From contig CP024846.1 in the NCBI GenBank assembly GCA_004564215.1, positions 2,418,001 to 2,482,000 on the forward strand: a DNA stretch of 64,000 bases, in the 5' to 3' direction. Positions 38,577 to 46,522 of the stretch are shown piece by piece. The stretch is from Beijerinckiaceae bacterium. GTDB lineage: Bacteria > Pseudomonadota > Alphaproteobacteria > Rhizobiales > Beijerinckiaceae. The translations under genes and the position numbers were made by a program. Within the stretch, counting starts at the first letter, position 1. Each line of letters begins with the position of its first letter. The notes beneath the pieces were generated by a model. The model was given only the letters and a program-made list of their open reading frames with translations, ran no database searches and was not told the origin of the DNA.

Positions 38577-38591
38577 GAACAAAAAGAGAAC
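38577..38591 (-). promoter_or_regulatory. LexA-type SOS box ahead of the HD/YwgA-like operon
   Basis: On the minus strand GTTCTCTTTTTGTTC is an exact GTTC-N7-GTTC alphaproteobacterial LexA site. It lies 66 bases upstream of the HD gene. A possible sigma-70 promoter follows (TTGTGC, 18 bases, TATCAT), so a bound repressor would sit at or just above the -35 region. Confidence 0.65.
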
Positions 38592-38787
38592 ATACATGCG
38601 CAGAGGTAAACAGTCCATTTCCATTTTTGGTACTGTTGCTGGGACGTCCTGCTCCTCGTGGCCGCTGAGCCAAGGGCGCAGCGCGTTGATATTTATCGGC
38701 GAATCCCAAGGGGTGGGAAAGAACGGCAAGAGGCCGGCGCGAACGGCAAAGTTCTAGATAAGAAACTTTTGAACGCTTCCTTGCCTT

Positions 38788-40170
38788 CTAAACCGCTATC
38801 CCGTGCAAGTCATAGGCATCGGCCCGCTCGATCTTCACGGTGACTATCTCGCCTTGCCGCAAGGGCCGGCGGGCGGCGATGTGAACCTTGCCGTCGATCT
38901 CGGGCGCATCGCCCTTGGAGCGTCCCACGGCGCCGCGCGGGCCGGCCTCATCGACAATCGCTGAAATATGCTTGCCGACCTTTTCCTTGAGCTTGCGGGC
39001 GCTGATCTTTTGGCAATGTTCCATGAAGCGTCGGTAGCGGGTGTCTTGAACCTCCGGCGGCACCGCGGGCAGGCCGAGGTCGTTGGCGGCCGCACCTTCG
39101 ACCGGCTCATATTTGAACGCGCCGACCCGGTCGAGTTTCGCCTCGGTGAGCCATTCCAAAAGCAAAGTGAAATCCTCCTCCGTCTCGCCGGGAAAGCCGA
39201 CGATGAAGGTCGAGCGCAACGCCAGATCGGGGCAGGTCGCCCGCCATCGGCCGATTCGCTCCAGCGTCCTTTCCTGATCGCCAGGGCGTTTCATCGCCCG
39301 CAGGACATTTTTGCTGGCGTGCTGAAATGGGATGTCGAGATAGGGCAAGATTTTGCCCGTGGCCATCAGGTCGATCACCTCGTCGACATGGGGATAGGGA
39401 TAGACATAATGCAGCCTGACCCAGACCCCCAACTCCCCGAGTTCCCGCGCGAGATCGATAAACTTTGCCCGGACCGGCCGATCGTGAAAAAGGCTTTCCG
39501 AATATTTCAGGTCCAAGCCATAGGCGCTTGTATCCTGCGAAATGACGAGAAGTTCCCTGACGCCCGCCGCGACGAGCTTTTCGGCTTCGCGTAATATATC
39601 CGCCGCCGGGCGGGAGACCAGATCGCCGCGCAATTTCGGAATGATGCAGAAGGAGCAACGATTGTTGCAGCCTTCCGAGATCTTCACATAGGCATAATGG
39701 CGTGGCGTGAGCTTGATGCCTTGCGGCGGCAAGAGATCGACAAAGGGATCGTGCGGCGGTGCAATGACCTCATGCACCGCCTGCATGACCGAGTCGAAAT
39801 CTTGCGGTCCGGTAATGCAATGAAGGTCGGGGAATTTGGCCAAAATGGCCTGCGGCTCCGCGCCCATGCAGCCGGTGACGATGATCTTTTTGTTTTCCGC
39901 GGCGGCCGCGCTGATTGCGGCAAGCGATTCGGCCTTGGCGCTGTCAAGGAAGCCGCAGGTGTTGACGATCACCGCCGCCGCGCCCTCATGCGCCTTGGTG
40001 AGCTCATAGCCTTCGGCGCGCAGCCGGCCGATAATCTGCTCGCTGTCGACAAGCGCCTTGGGGCAGCCCAGCGACACGAAGGAGATTTTAGGCGCGGGCG
40101 CGGCTCGGCTTTGCGCCGCAGGAGGTGCGGAAACAGCGTGGGTTTGATCGGGCATGCGTCTGCTTGGCAT
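38788..40170 (-). CDS. rimO: Ribosomal protein S12 methylthiotransferase RimO
   Basis: A 460-residue radical-SAM enzyme that thiomethylates an aspartate of ribosomal protein S12. The N-terminal MTTase domain has [24 protein letters not shown] and VTGCMGAEP with the three cysteines of the auxiliary cluster. The radical-SAM motif is CNNRCSFC in [24 protein letters not shown] domain closes the protein. The [12 protein letters not shown] motif separates RimO from MiaB. The start is taken at ATG 40170; ATG 40155 is an alternative. Confidence 0.94.
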   Translation of the reverse strand: MPSRRMPDQTHAVSAPPAAQSRAAPAPKISFVSLGCPKALVDSEQIIGRLRAEGYELTKAHEGAAAVIVNTCGFLDSAKAESLAAISAAAAENKKIIVTGCMGAEPQAILAKFPDLHCITGPQDFDSVMQAVHEVIAPPHDPFVDLLPPQGIKLTPRHYAYVKISEGCNNRCSFCIIPKLRGDLVSRPAADILREAEKLVAAGVRELLVISQDTSAYGLDLKYSESLFHDRPVRAKFIDLARELGELGVWVRLHYVYPYPHVDEVIDLMATGKILPYLDIPFQHASKNVLRAMKRPGDQERTLERIGRWRATCPDLALRSTFIVGFPGETEEDFTLLLEWLTEAKLDRVGAFKYEPVEGAAANDLGLPAVPPEVQDTRYRRFMEHCQKISARKLKEKVGKHISAIVDEAGPRGAVGRSKGDAPEIDGKVHIAARRPLRQGEIVTVKIERADAYDLHGIAV

Positions 40171-40215
40171 GGGGGAGGCGTCCAAGCAAGCGAATCGCCC
40201 TCGCCTGACGCGCTC

Positions 40216-40332
40216 CTAGATCACGATGATTTTGGATTGATTCAATCCAAAATCATGAACGTGATCGATTCCAAAAGTTTAGAGCGGGATGCGGGCGGAA
40301 AACCGGTTTCCCCTTTTCCTCATCCCGCTCTA
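40216..40332. repeat. Composite palindromic repeat (type A plus type B)
   Basis: Two adjacent palindromes. Type A, about 40217-40266, has arms ATCACGATGATTTTGGATTG and its near complement. Type B, 40282-40330, is the same hairpin as at 7741-7789 in inverted orientation; with its linker the match covers 40261-40332. A half-arm of type A recurs at 26315. The element lies between rimO and the first outer-membrane protein gene and abuts the terminator of the latter. No coding capacity. Confidence 0.85.
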
Positions 40333-40335
40333 AAG

Positions 40336-40362
40336 AAAAACCCGGCCGAGGGGCCGGGTTTT
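40336..40362 (-). terminator. Rho-independent terminator of the first OMP gene
   Basis: On the minus strand CCCGGCC-CCTC-GGCCGGG is followed by a T-run. The stem is one of five near-identical hairpins in the array. The opposite strand also has a short T-run. Confidence 0.85.
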
Positions 40363-40398
40363 GCCGTTTGTGGAGAAGCCGCAGTGTGAAGGCTGAGC

Positions 40399-41178
40399 TT
40401 AGTATTTTGCGACGACGGGTGCGGGCGGCGGCAAAAAATCGAATTTGTAGCTGAAGCCGACTTGCACCTGGTTTTGGGTCAGATGATGCCGCGAGGAGAA
40501 GAAGGTCGCGGGCGGGGCCGCAGCGATGGCTGCGAAGGGGTGATCCGTGACGTGGCCGAAATCCGAATAACGGTATTCCGCCCGAACCGACCAATTGTTG
40601 GTGATCGCATATTCGAGACCGGCGCCGACCGTCCAACCGACCTTTGTGGTCGCAAAGCTGTTCGAGAGCGGGAACGGCCCAAAGAACAGCGGGGCTGAAT
40701 AGGTGTTGGTGATGCCGCCGAACACTGCACCGCCGGTGGCGTAGACCAAGACGCGATCGAACGCCCAGCCGATGCGGCCGCGAATCGAACCTTGCACCTC
40801 GGAGCGGGTGGTTTCGTTAACTCCGAAGAACGGAAGGAACACGGTTTTTTTCAGGCTGGTCCCATCGACGGTGCCTTCGATGCCGACGACCCATTGGTTG
40901 ATCTGCAGATTATAGCCGACATGGCCGCCACCGATGACGCCTTGCGGGGCGGTGCCGAAGGTTTGGCCAAAGGCAACGAAGGGCGCGCCCGGCACCGCGA
41001 TCGAGAGATCAGCGTGATCATTGCCCCAGGCGTAGCCGACCTGCGCACCGATATAAACGCCGGTCCAGGTGAAAATCGGAATGGGCGGCGGTGGCGGAGC
41101 CACCGGAAGGTCGGCCGCAAGGGCCGGTCCGATCAGCGCCATGGCGCCGGCCGATGCTAAGAGAATACGACGTAACAT
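40399..41178 (-). CDS. Outer-membrane beta-barrel protein (Omp25/31-like), array member 1
   Basis: A 259-residue outer-membrane protein. A signal peptide ends in LAADLP (residue about 22), followed by a proline-rich linker and the first strand TWTGVYIGAQVGYAWGN. Eight-stranded-barrel features recur: GHVGYNLQINQWVVGIEGTVDGT, RIGWAFDRVLVYATGG, GLEYAITNNWSVRAEYRYSDFGH and QVQVGFSYKFD. The last residues VVAKY end in the aromatic residue expected for BAM insertion. It has its own promoter and terminator. Omp25/31-like proteins shape the outer membrane; transport is not implied. Confidence 0.9.
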   Translation of the reverse strand: MLRRILLASAGAMALIGPALAADLPVAPPPPPIPIFTWTGVYIGAQVGYAWGNDHADLSIAVPGAPFVAFGQTFGTAPQGVIGGGHVGYNLQINQWVVGIEGTVDGTSLKKTVFLPFFGVNETTRSEVQGSIRGRIGWAFDRVLVYATGGAVFGGITNTYSAPLFFGPFPLSNSFATTKVGWTVGAGLEYAITNNWSVRAEYRYSDFGHVTDHPFAAIAAAPPATFFSSRHHLTQNQVQVGFSYKFDFLPPPAPVVAKY

Positions 41179-41265
41179 GATATGCCCCCTTGAGACGCGA
41201 ATTTGAACGCCCCAAAGTTACGCAGATTTGGCTAAGCTTCAACGATTCTTAGACTATGCATAGGG

Positions 41266-41294
41266 TTATTTAAGTTGCTGTGGCTATAGGGCAA
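41266..41294 (-). promoter_or_regulatory. Conserved OMP promoter, copy 1
   Basis: Minus strand: TTGCCC (41294-41289), 17-base spacer containing GCCACA, then AAATAA (41271-41266). The same layout recurs ahead of array members 2-5. The leader to the ATG is about 80 bases. Confidence 0.65.
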
Positions 41295-41336
41295 CGAATA
41301 GTCATTAAACTGTAACAATACTGGCTCTTGCCCAAC

Positions 41337-41366
41337 AAAAAACCCGGCCGCGAGGCCGGGTTTGTT
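41337..41366 (-). terminator. Terminator of OMP array member 2
   Basis: Stem CCCGGCC/GGCCGGG around a four-base loop, with a T-run after the stem on the minus strand (A-run at 41337-41342 on plus). Confidence 0.85.
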
Positions 41367-41388
41367 TTCGTATGAAAGTGCAGTGGTC

Positions 41389-42210
41389 TCAGTATTTCGC
41401 GACGACCGGGACCGGAGCGAAAGTGTCGAACTTGTAGCTGAAGCCGACCTGCACCTGGTTCTGCGTGAAGTGATGGTGCCCTGTGAAACCACCCCCGAAC
41501 GGCGCGAACACGGTGGAGAAGGGCGCATAAGTCGTCCGGCCGAAGTCCGTATAACGATATTCGGCGCGCACCGACCAGTTGTTGGTGACGGCGTATTCGA
41601 TGCCGCCGCCGACCGTCCAGCCAACGCGTGTCGTCGAGAAGCTGCTCGTACCACCAAGCGCAAAGAAGGGGCTGAAGAAGGTGTAGCTGGTGTTGAAGCC
41701 GCCGAAGGCAACACCACCGGTGGCATAGATCAGAGCCCGGTCCCAGGCCACGCCAATGCGGCCGCGGATCGAACCCTGGATGTCGGCGCGGGTCGTCGCT
41801 GTCACACCGGAGCCGAAGAAGCCGACCGGAGCAAAGAAAGCAGCGCCGGGAGCGAAGAGAACGGTCTTCTTCATGCTGGTGCCATCAACCGAGCCTTCGA
41901 GACCGAGGACCCACTGGTTGATCTGATAGTTGTAACCGACATGGGCGCCGCCGATCACGCCGTTCGGATTCTGGCCGAACGAATCATCGGCGAAGACCGC
42001 GATGCCTGGAAACGCCGTGACGAAATGATTGTGGGTCTGGCCCCACGCATAGCCGACCTGGCCACCGACATAGATGCCGGTCCAAGTGAAGATCGGCACC
42101 GGCGGTACATAGATTGGCGGGGGAGCACGGGAGGGAAGATCGGCGGCCAAAGCTGCCGAGCTGGTGAGAGCAAAGGCACCAACCGATGCCAGCAGGAATT
42201 TACGTAACAT
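41389..42210 (-). CDS. Outer-membrane beta-barrel protein, array member 2
   Basis: A 273-residue paralogue of the first array member with the same signal peptide type (MLRKFLLASVGAFALTSSAALAADLP), linker PSRAPPPIYVPPVPIF and barrel landmarks (TWTGIYVGGQVGYAWG, GGAHVGYNYQINQWVLGLEGSVDGT, GGGIEYAVTNNWSVRAEYRYTDFGR). It is nearly identical to member 4 over most of its length, closer than to its neighbours 1 and 3. The ATG at 42210 has AAGGAGA seven bases away; an in-frame upstream start at 42231 is rejected. Confidence 0.9.
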   Translation of the reverse strand: MLRKFLLASVGAFALTSSAALAADLPSRAPPPIYVPPVPIFTWTGIYVGGQVGYAWGQTHNHFVTAFPGIAVFADDSFGQNPNGVIGGAHVGYNYQINQWVLGLEGSVDGTSMKKTVLFAPGAAFFAPVGFFGSGVTATTRADIQGSIRGRIGVAWDRALIYATGGVAFGGFNTSYTFFSPFFALGGTSSFSTTRVGWTVGGGIEYAVTNNWSVRAEYRYTDFGRTTYAPFSTVFAPFGGGFTGHHHFTQNQVQVGFSYKFDTFAPVPVVAKY

Positions 42211-42301
42211 GATTTGTCTCCTTTTGATCAAATAAATTTATCGCTCTATCAGGGTACGCAATTTCAAATGAGCTTCAACCATAGTTGGATGTCGCGCGGC
42301 A

Positions 42302-42330
42302 TTATTCGAACCGCTGTGGCCATGGCGCAA
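42302..42330 (-). promoter_or_regulatory. Conserved OMP promoter, copy 2
   Basis: Minus strand: TTGCGC (42330-42325), 17-base spacer with GGCCACAGC, then GAATAA (42307-42302). The leader is about 85 bases. Confidence 0.7.
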
Positions 42331-42365
42331 CAAGGTCATCCCCGCGAAATCGCCTGCGCAAAGTT

Positions 42366-42394
42366 AAAAAAACCCGGCCAAGAGGCCGGGTTTT
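42366..42394 (-). terminator. Terminator of OMP array member 3
   Basis: Stem CCCGGCC/GGCCGGG with loop of four bases, followed on the minus strand by seven T residues. Confidence 0.85.
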
Positions 42395-42422
42395 ATCTTC
42401 ATGTCGTGGTGCCGCAATGGTC

Positions 42423-43220
42423 TCAGTATTTGGCGACGACCGGGGCCGGAGCCAAAGTGTCGAACTTGTAGCTGAAGCCGACCTGCACCTGGTTCTGCGT
42501 CAAATGATGGCGCACGGAGAAGAGGCCCCCCACGGGCGCAAACAAAGCTGCGAACGGATAGTCCGTGGTGCTGCCAAAATCGGAGTAGCGGTATTCCGCT
42601 CGGACCGACCAATTGTTGGTGACCGCATATTCGAGACCGGCGCCGACCGTCCATCCGGCGCGTGTTTTCGAAATGCTTTCGTTGAGGAACAATGGCCCGG
42701 CAAAGCCGAACGAATAGGTGTTCTTGATGCCGGTGAAAGCAGCACCGCCGGTTGCGTACAACAGGACCCGATCAAAGGCGACACCGGCGCGGGCGCGGAT
42801 CGAACCCTGAACTTGCTCGCGGTTTGTCGCCGTGACACCGAAGGGCGCCACGAAGACGGTCTTGCTCATGCTGGTTCCGTCGACCGTGCCTTCAAGACCA
42901 ATCACCCATTGGTTGATCTGCAGATTATATCCGAGATGGGCGCCGCCGATGACCCCTTGTGGGCTAGTATTGTATGGGCTGGTGAAGAAAAACGCCGGGA
43001 TCGGAAGGATGCCGGGGGCCCCGGGAGCGAATACGTCGGCTCTGGCGCGATCATTGCCCCAGGCATAACCGACCTGGCCACCGACGTAGATGCCGGTCCA
43101 GGAGAATGGCGGGGGCACATAAACCGGCGGGGGGGCGCGCATGGGAAGATCGGCCGCCAGTGCCGCCGATCCGGAGAGGGCAACGGCACCCACCGATGCC
43201 AAAAGGAATTTACGGAACAT
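42423..43220 (-). CDS. Outer-membrane beta-barrel protein, array member 3
   Basis: A 265-residue paralogue. Signal peptide MFRKFLLASVGAVALSGSAALAADLP, linker PMRAPPPVYVPPPF, then SWTGIYVGGQVGYAWGND. The loop after the first strand (RARADVFAPGAPGILPIPAFFFTSPYN) differs strongly from members 2 and 4, whereas periplasmic turns and strands are conserved, the usual pattern when surface loops diversify. It ends in PVVAKY. Own promoter and terminator. Confidence 0.9.
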   Translation of the reverse strand: MFRKFLLASVGAVALSGSAALAADLPMRAPPPVYVPPPFSWTGIYVGGQVGYAWGNDRARADVFAPGAPGILPIPAFFFTSPYNTSPQGVIGGAHLGYNLQINQWVIGLEGTVDGTSMSKTVFVAPFGVTATNREQVQGSIRARAGVAFDRVLLYATGGAAFTGIKNTYSFGFAGPLFLNESISKTRAGWTVGAGLEYAVTNNWSVRAEYRYSDFGSTTDYPFAALFAPVGGLFSVRHHLTQNQVQVGFSYKFDTLAPAPVVAKY

Positions 43221-43305
43221 GAGCTTTTCTCCCTAGAGCGATATAACTCTAAGCAAGTTACGCCGTTTCAGCCGAGCCACAACAATTGTTCGGCTGTCCA
43301 TCGCG

Positions 43306-43334
43306 TTATTCAAGCCAGTGTGGCGGGAACGCAA
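43306..43334 (-). promoter_or_regulatory. Conserved OMP promoter, copy 3
   Basis: Minus strand: TTGCGT (43334-43329), 17-base spacer containing GCCACA, then GAATAA (43311-43306). The leader is about 80 bases. Confidence 0.65.
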
Positions 43335-43354
43335 CGCAAACCGGTGGACCCAAC

Positions 43355-43380
43355 AAAAAACCCGGCCGCAAGGCCGGGTC
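43355..43380 (-). terminator. Terminator of OMP array member 4
   Basis: Stem CCCGGCC/GGCCGGG around TTGC on the minus strand followed by six T residues. Confidence 0.85.
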
Positions 43381-43413
43381 TCTTTGTTTCATTGGTCGAG
43401 CAAGAAGCTCGGC

Positions 43414-44232
43414 TCAGTATTTCGCGACGACCGGGATCGGAGCGAAAGTGTCGAACTTGTAGCTGAAGCCGACCTGCACCTGGTTCTGCGTGAAGTGATG
43501 GCGTCCTGTGAAACCACCACCGAACGGCGCGAACGCAGTGGAGAAGGGCGTGTTCGTCGCACGGCCGAAGTCCGTGTAACGATATTCGGCGCGCACCGAC
43601 CAGTTGTTGGTGACGGCGTATTCGATGCCGCCGCCGACCGTCCAGCCAACCCGTGTCGTCGAGAAGCTGCTCGAGCCACCCGTTGCGAAGAAGGGGCTGA
43701 AGAAGGTGTAGCTGGTGTTGAAGCCGCCGAAGGCAACGCCGCCTGTGCCATAGATCAAAGCCCGGTCCCAAGCCACGCCGATGCGGCCACGGATCGAACC
43801 CTGGATGTCGGCGCGGGTTGTCGCCGTCACGCCCGTCCCAAAGAAGCCAACGGGTGCAGCAAAGGCGCCCGGAGCGAAGAGAACGGTCTTCTTCATGCTG
43901 GTGCCGTCAACCGAGCCTTCGAGACCGAGGACCCATTGGTTGATCTGGTAGTTGTAACCGACATGAGCGCCGCCGATCACGCCATTCGGATTCTGGCCGA
44001 TCGAATCGTCAGCGAAAACCCCGATGCCAGGGAACGAGGTGACGAAACGATTGCGGTCATTGCCCCATGCGTAGCCGACTTGGCCACCGACATAGATGCC
44101 GGTCCAAGAGAAGATCGGAATCGGCGCCACATAGACTGGCGGGGGAGCGCGGGACGGAAGATCGGCGGCGAAGGCTGCCGAACTTGTAAGAGCAAAGGCA
44201 CCAACCGATGCCAGAAGGAATTTACGGATCAT
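43414..44232 (-). CDS. Outer-membrane beta-barrel protein, array member 4
   Basis: A 272-residue paralogue, nearly the same protein as member 2. The signal peptide, the linker PSRAPPP, the central stretch SVDGTSMKKTVLFAPG and the long run from TATTRADIQGSIRGRIGVAWDRALIY to the C-terminus are shared almost exactly. Differences cluster in loop one (NDRNRFVTSFPGIGVF) and near residue 235. The ATG at 44232 has AAGGAAA upstream. Similarity to a non-adjacent array member suggests recent duplication or gene conversion. Confidence 0.9.
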   Translation of the reverse strand: MIRKFLLASVGAFALTSSAAFAADLPSRAPPPVYVAPIPIFSWTGIYVGGQVGYAWGNDRNRFVTSFPGIGVFADDSIGQNPNGVIGGAHVGYNYQINQWVLGLEGSVDGTSMKKTVLFAPGAFAAPVGFFGTGVTATTRADIQGSIRGRIGVAWDRALIYGTGGVAFGGFNTSYTFFSPFFATGGSSSFSTTRVGWTVGGGIEYAVTNNWSVRAEYRYTDFGRATNTPFSTAFAPFGGGFTGRHHFTQNQVQVGFSYKFDTFAPIPVVAKY

Positions 44233-44317
44233 GAGCTTTTTCCTTTCAGGAGAATGAAGCTTCCCTAAATTACGCCATTTCGATTGCCGAAGGCATGAAA
44301 TCAGCAAAAACTAGTTT

Positions 44318-44346
44318 GAATTTGGACCGTTGTGGCTTCTGCGCAA
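44318..44346 (-). promoter_or_regulatory. Conserved OMP promoter, copy 4
   Basis: Minus strand: TTGCGC (44346-44341), 17-base spacer containing GCCACAACGG, then AAATTC (44323-44318), the weakest -10 of the set. Confidence 0.6.
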
Positions 44347-44360
44347 CAGGGTCGAGGGAT

Positions 44361-44390
44361 AAAAAACCCGGCCCTATTTTGGCCGGGTTC
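44361..44390 (-). terminator. Terminator of OMP array member 5
   Basis: Stem CCCGGCC/GGCCGGG with a seven-base loop, followed by six T residues on the minus strand. Confidence 0.85.
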
Positions 44391-44427
44391 GTTTGTGTGG
44401 AGGCGAGCCGAACTCGCCTGACTTAGA

Positions 44428-45177
44428 TCAATATTTGGCGACGATGGGGGCTGGAGCCCATGCGTCGAACTTGTAGCTGAATCCGACTTGCACGCGATTC
44501 TGAATGAAGTGCTGGCGCACGCCAATGAACGGAGCGAGCGAGGCGGCGGGGAAGTCCGTGAACTTGCCGAAATCGGTGAAGCGATATTCGCCGCGCACGG
44601 ACCAATTATTGGTGATGGCGTATTCGATGCCGCCGCCGACCGTCCAACCGACGCGATTACGCGAAAAGCTGTCGAAGCCGCCAAAGCCGGCAAAACCGAA
44701 CGGGCTCGCATAGCTGGTCTTGATGTTGCCGAAAGCAACACCGCCAGTAGCATAAAGCAAGGCACGGTCCCACGCGATACCCACGCGGCCACGAATCGAT
44801 CCTTCGATATCCTGGCGAACTCTGAAAAAAGTATCGAAGAAGATCGGGTCCGGTCCGGACGTCCTGCTGTAGCTCGTGCCGTCAACATCGCCCTCGAGTC
44901 CGACGACCCATTGGTTGATTTGCAGATTGTAGCCGACATGCGCGCCGCCAATGACGCCATTAGGATTGGAATTCAGGGAAGTCGCCACCGGCACCACGAA
45001 GGGGTCAACAAGACGCGTGCTATTCCGGCCCCAGGCGTAGCCGATCTGACCGCCGAGATAGATGCCGGTCCAAGTGAAGATCGGGATGGGAGGCGGCGTT
45101 ACGGGCATGTCCGCGGCGACTGCCGATCCGACGATCGCGATCGTGCTGACCGTGGCCAAAAGAATTCGACGTAGCAT
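44428..45177 (-). CDS. Outer-membrane beta-barrel protein, array member 5
   Basis: A 249-residue, more divergent paralogue. Signal peptide MLRRILLATVSTIAIVGSAVAADMP, short linker VTPPPIPIF and barrel landmarks TWTGIYLGGQIGYAWGR, GGAHVGYNLQINQWVVGLEGDVDGT, GRVGIAWDRALLYATGG, GGGIEYAITNNWSVRGEYRFTDFGK. It shares the promoter layout of members 1-4. Ends in PIVAKY. Confidence 0.9.
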   Translation of the reverse strand: MLRRILLATVSTIAIVGSAVAADMPVTPPPIPIFTWTGIYLGGQIGYAWGRNSTRLVDPFVVPVATSLNSNPNGVIGGAHVGYNLQINQWVVGLEGDVDGTSYSRTSGPDPIFFDTFFRVRQDIEGSIRGRVGIAWDRALLYATGGVAFGNIKTSYASPFGFAGFGGFDSFSRNRVGWTVGGGIEYAITNNWSVRGEYRFTDFGKFTDFPAASLAPFIGVRQHFIQNRVQVGFSYKFDAWAPAPIVAKY

Positions 45178-45273
45178 GGCGGTTCTCCTAACGGAAACTG
45201 AAGCTACGTTCAGCCTACGCGCTTTTGAATGCGCAACAACAGCGGACGCGGCTAAATGGGCCGCGCGCGTTCG

Positions 45274-45302
45274 CTATTCGGACCATTGTGACATGCGCGC
45301 AA
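45274..45302 (-). promoter_or_regulatory. Conserved OMP promoter, copy 5
   Basis: Minus strand: TTGCGC (45302-45297), 17-base spacer containing GTCACAATGG, then GAATAG (45279-45274). The leader is about 90 bases. Confidence 0.65.
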
Positions 45303-45385
45303 CGATCCGGACGCCGGGCTTGCTCGTCTTTGCTCAAGCGTTGTCTTTGTTGCCCAAGGCCTAGGCAATCGCAGTCCGCGCATCT

Positions 45386-46105
45386 TCAATATTTGGCCGC
45401 GATTGGCAGACCAAACGAATCGAACTTGTAACTAAAGCCGGCGCGGACGGCGTTTTCAGTCTCATGATGGTTCACCAGCGATCCGAAGCCGAACACGGGG
45501 ACGTTAAAATTGCTGATGTGGCCAAAATCCGTGTAGCGGTATTCGGCCCGCACCGACCAATTATTGGTAACCGCATATTCGAGACCGCCGCCAATGGTCC
45601 AACCAGCGCGCGTTTCCGAGAACTGGGTGAAGGCCGGAAAGCCTGCATAGCTGTTTTCAAAACCGGCGAATTCCACGCCGCCCGTTGCGTAAAGCAGCAC
45701 GCGATCGAACGCTACGCCGAGGCGGGCGCGAATCGATCCCTGCATCGGGACCTTGGTTCGGTAGGCCACCCCACCGGGACTGAAGGACCTGTTGATGCCG
45801 GACCCTTCGACGTCTCCTTCTAGACCGGCAACAAATTGATTGAGTTGCACATTGTAGCCGACATGCGCGCCGCCCACCACGCCGTTCGGCATATAGTTGG
45901 TGCCGAAGCCGAATGGGTAAACAGTCAGTTTGTCGGTTCCCCAGGCGTAGCCGATCTGGCCGCCGAGATAGAGCCCCGTCCAGGTAAACAGAGGGACGGT
46001 GGGGGCGTAGACGGGCGGGGCCTCGCGGTAGGGGATGTCGGCCGCGACGGCCGGACCGGCGATCGTGGCCAAAGTAGCTACGGACAGGACAAACCTGCGT
46101 TTCAT
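45386..46105 (-). CDS. Outer-membrane beta-barrel protein, array member 6
   Basis: A 239-residue paralogue and the most divergent. Signal peptide MKRRFVLSVATLATIAGPAVAADIP, linker YREAPPVYAPTVPLF, then TWTGLYLGGQIGYAWGTDK. It keeps GGAHVGYNVQLNQFVAGLEGDVEGS, RLGVAFDRVLLYATGG and GGLEYAVTNNWSVRAEYRYTDFGH, and ends in IAAKY. Unlike the others it has no conserved promoter copy and no matching hairpin terminator; a long AT-rich region lies upstream. It may be the founder of the array or be regulated separately. Confidence 0.88.
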   Translation of the reverse strand: MKRRFVLSVATLATIAGPAVAADIPYREAPPVYAPTVPLFTWTGLYLGGQIGYAWGTDKLTVYPFGFGTNYMPNGVVGGAHVGYNVQLNQFVAGLEGDVEGSGINRSFSPGGVAYRTKVPMQGSIRARLGVAFDRVLLYATGGVEFAGFENSYAGFPAFTQFSETRAGWTIGGGLEYAVTNNWSVRAEYRYTDFGHISNFNVPVFGFGSLVNHHETENAVRAGFSYKFDSFGLPIAAKY

Positions 46106-46522
46106 GCTTAGATGCCTTTCAATGGGCTAATTATCCAGCGAGCCCCGAAATTTCTGGACTAAAGCCCCGAAAATCAGGCCAAATTTGGAAATAGAAGCCA
46201 TTGCGAGGTAAAATATTTTTGTTTATGCCTTTTTCTGCGGTCCGCTTTATTGCTTAGTTAATTTCTTATTAACTTTAGAATTCTAAATCAGCTTTACGCT
46301 TAACAAAGGTTAAGGTTATCTTAGAATTTATACTTAATAATTTACGGACGGGAGGCGCGCTGACAATCGAGTCTACCAGAAAAAACACCCTCCAATACTC
46401 TTGCCCAGAAACGGCCCGAAAGTTAGTAACTGTCTCGCTTTTGATCCCCCGCGCGACTCTTTACGATTGGCATTCAGAGGCGGTACGCACATCGCGGCTT
46501 GCCCAAATCCAGGAACCCAAAC
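46106..46522. other. AT-rich intergenic region, OMP6 / uppP, with possible CtrA box
   Basis: A 417-base region between divergent genes. Bases about 46210-46345 are very AT-rich. TTAA-N7-TTAAC at 46258-46273 is an exact match to the CtrA cell-cycle regulator consensus, and TTAAC-AAAGG-TTAA follows near 46301 with the wrong spacing. AGCCCCGAAA is directly repeated near 46141 and 46162. In such AT-rich sequence a chance TTAA match is quite possible. No gene seen. Confidence 0.45.

Noticed and set aside
38575..38757. Plus-strand 60-codon frame starting inside the LexA box region
   Set aside because: No ribosome site and no homology; it only reflects the gap upstream of the HD gene.
40216..40332. 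CRISPR-like repeat
   Set aside because: The repeats are single palindromes at distant sites, not a regular repeat-spacer array.
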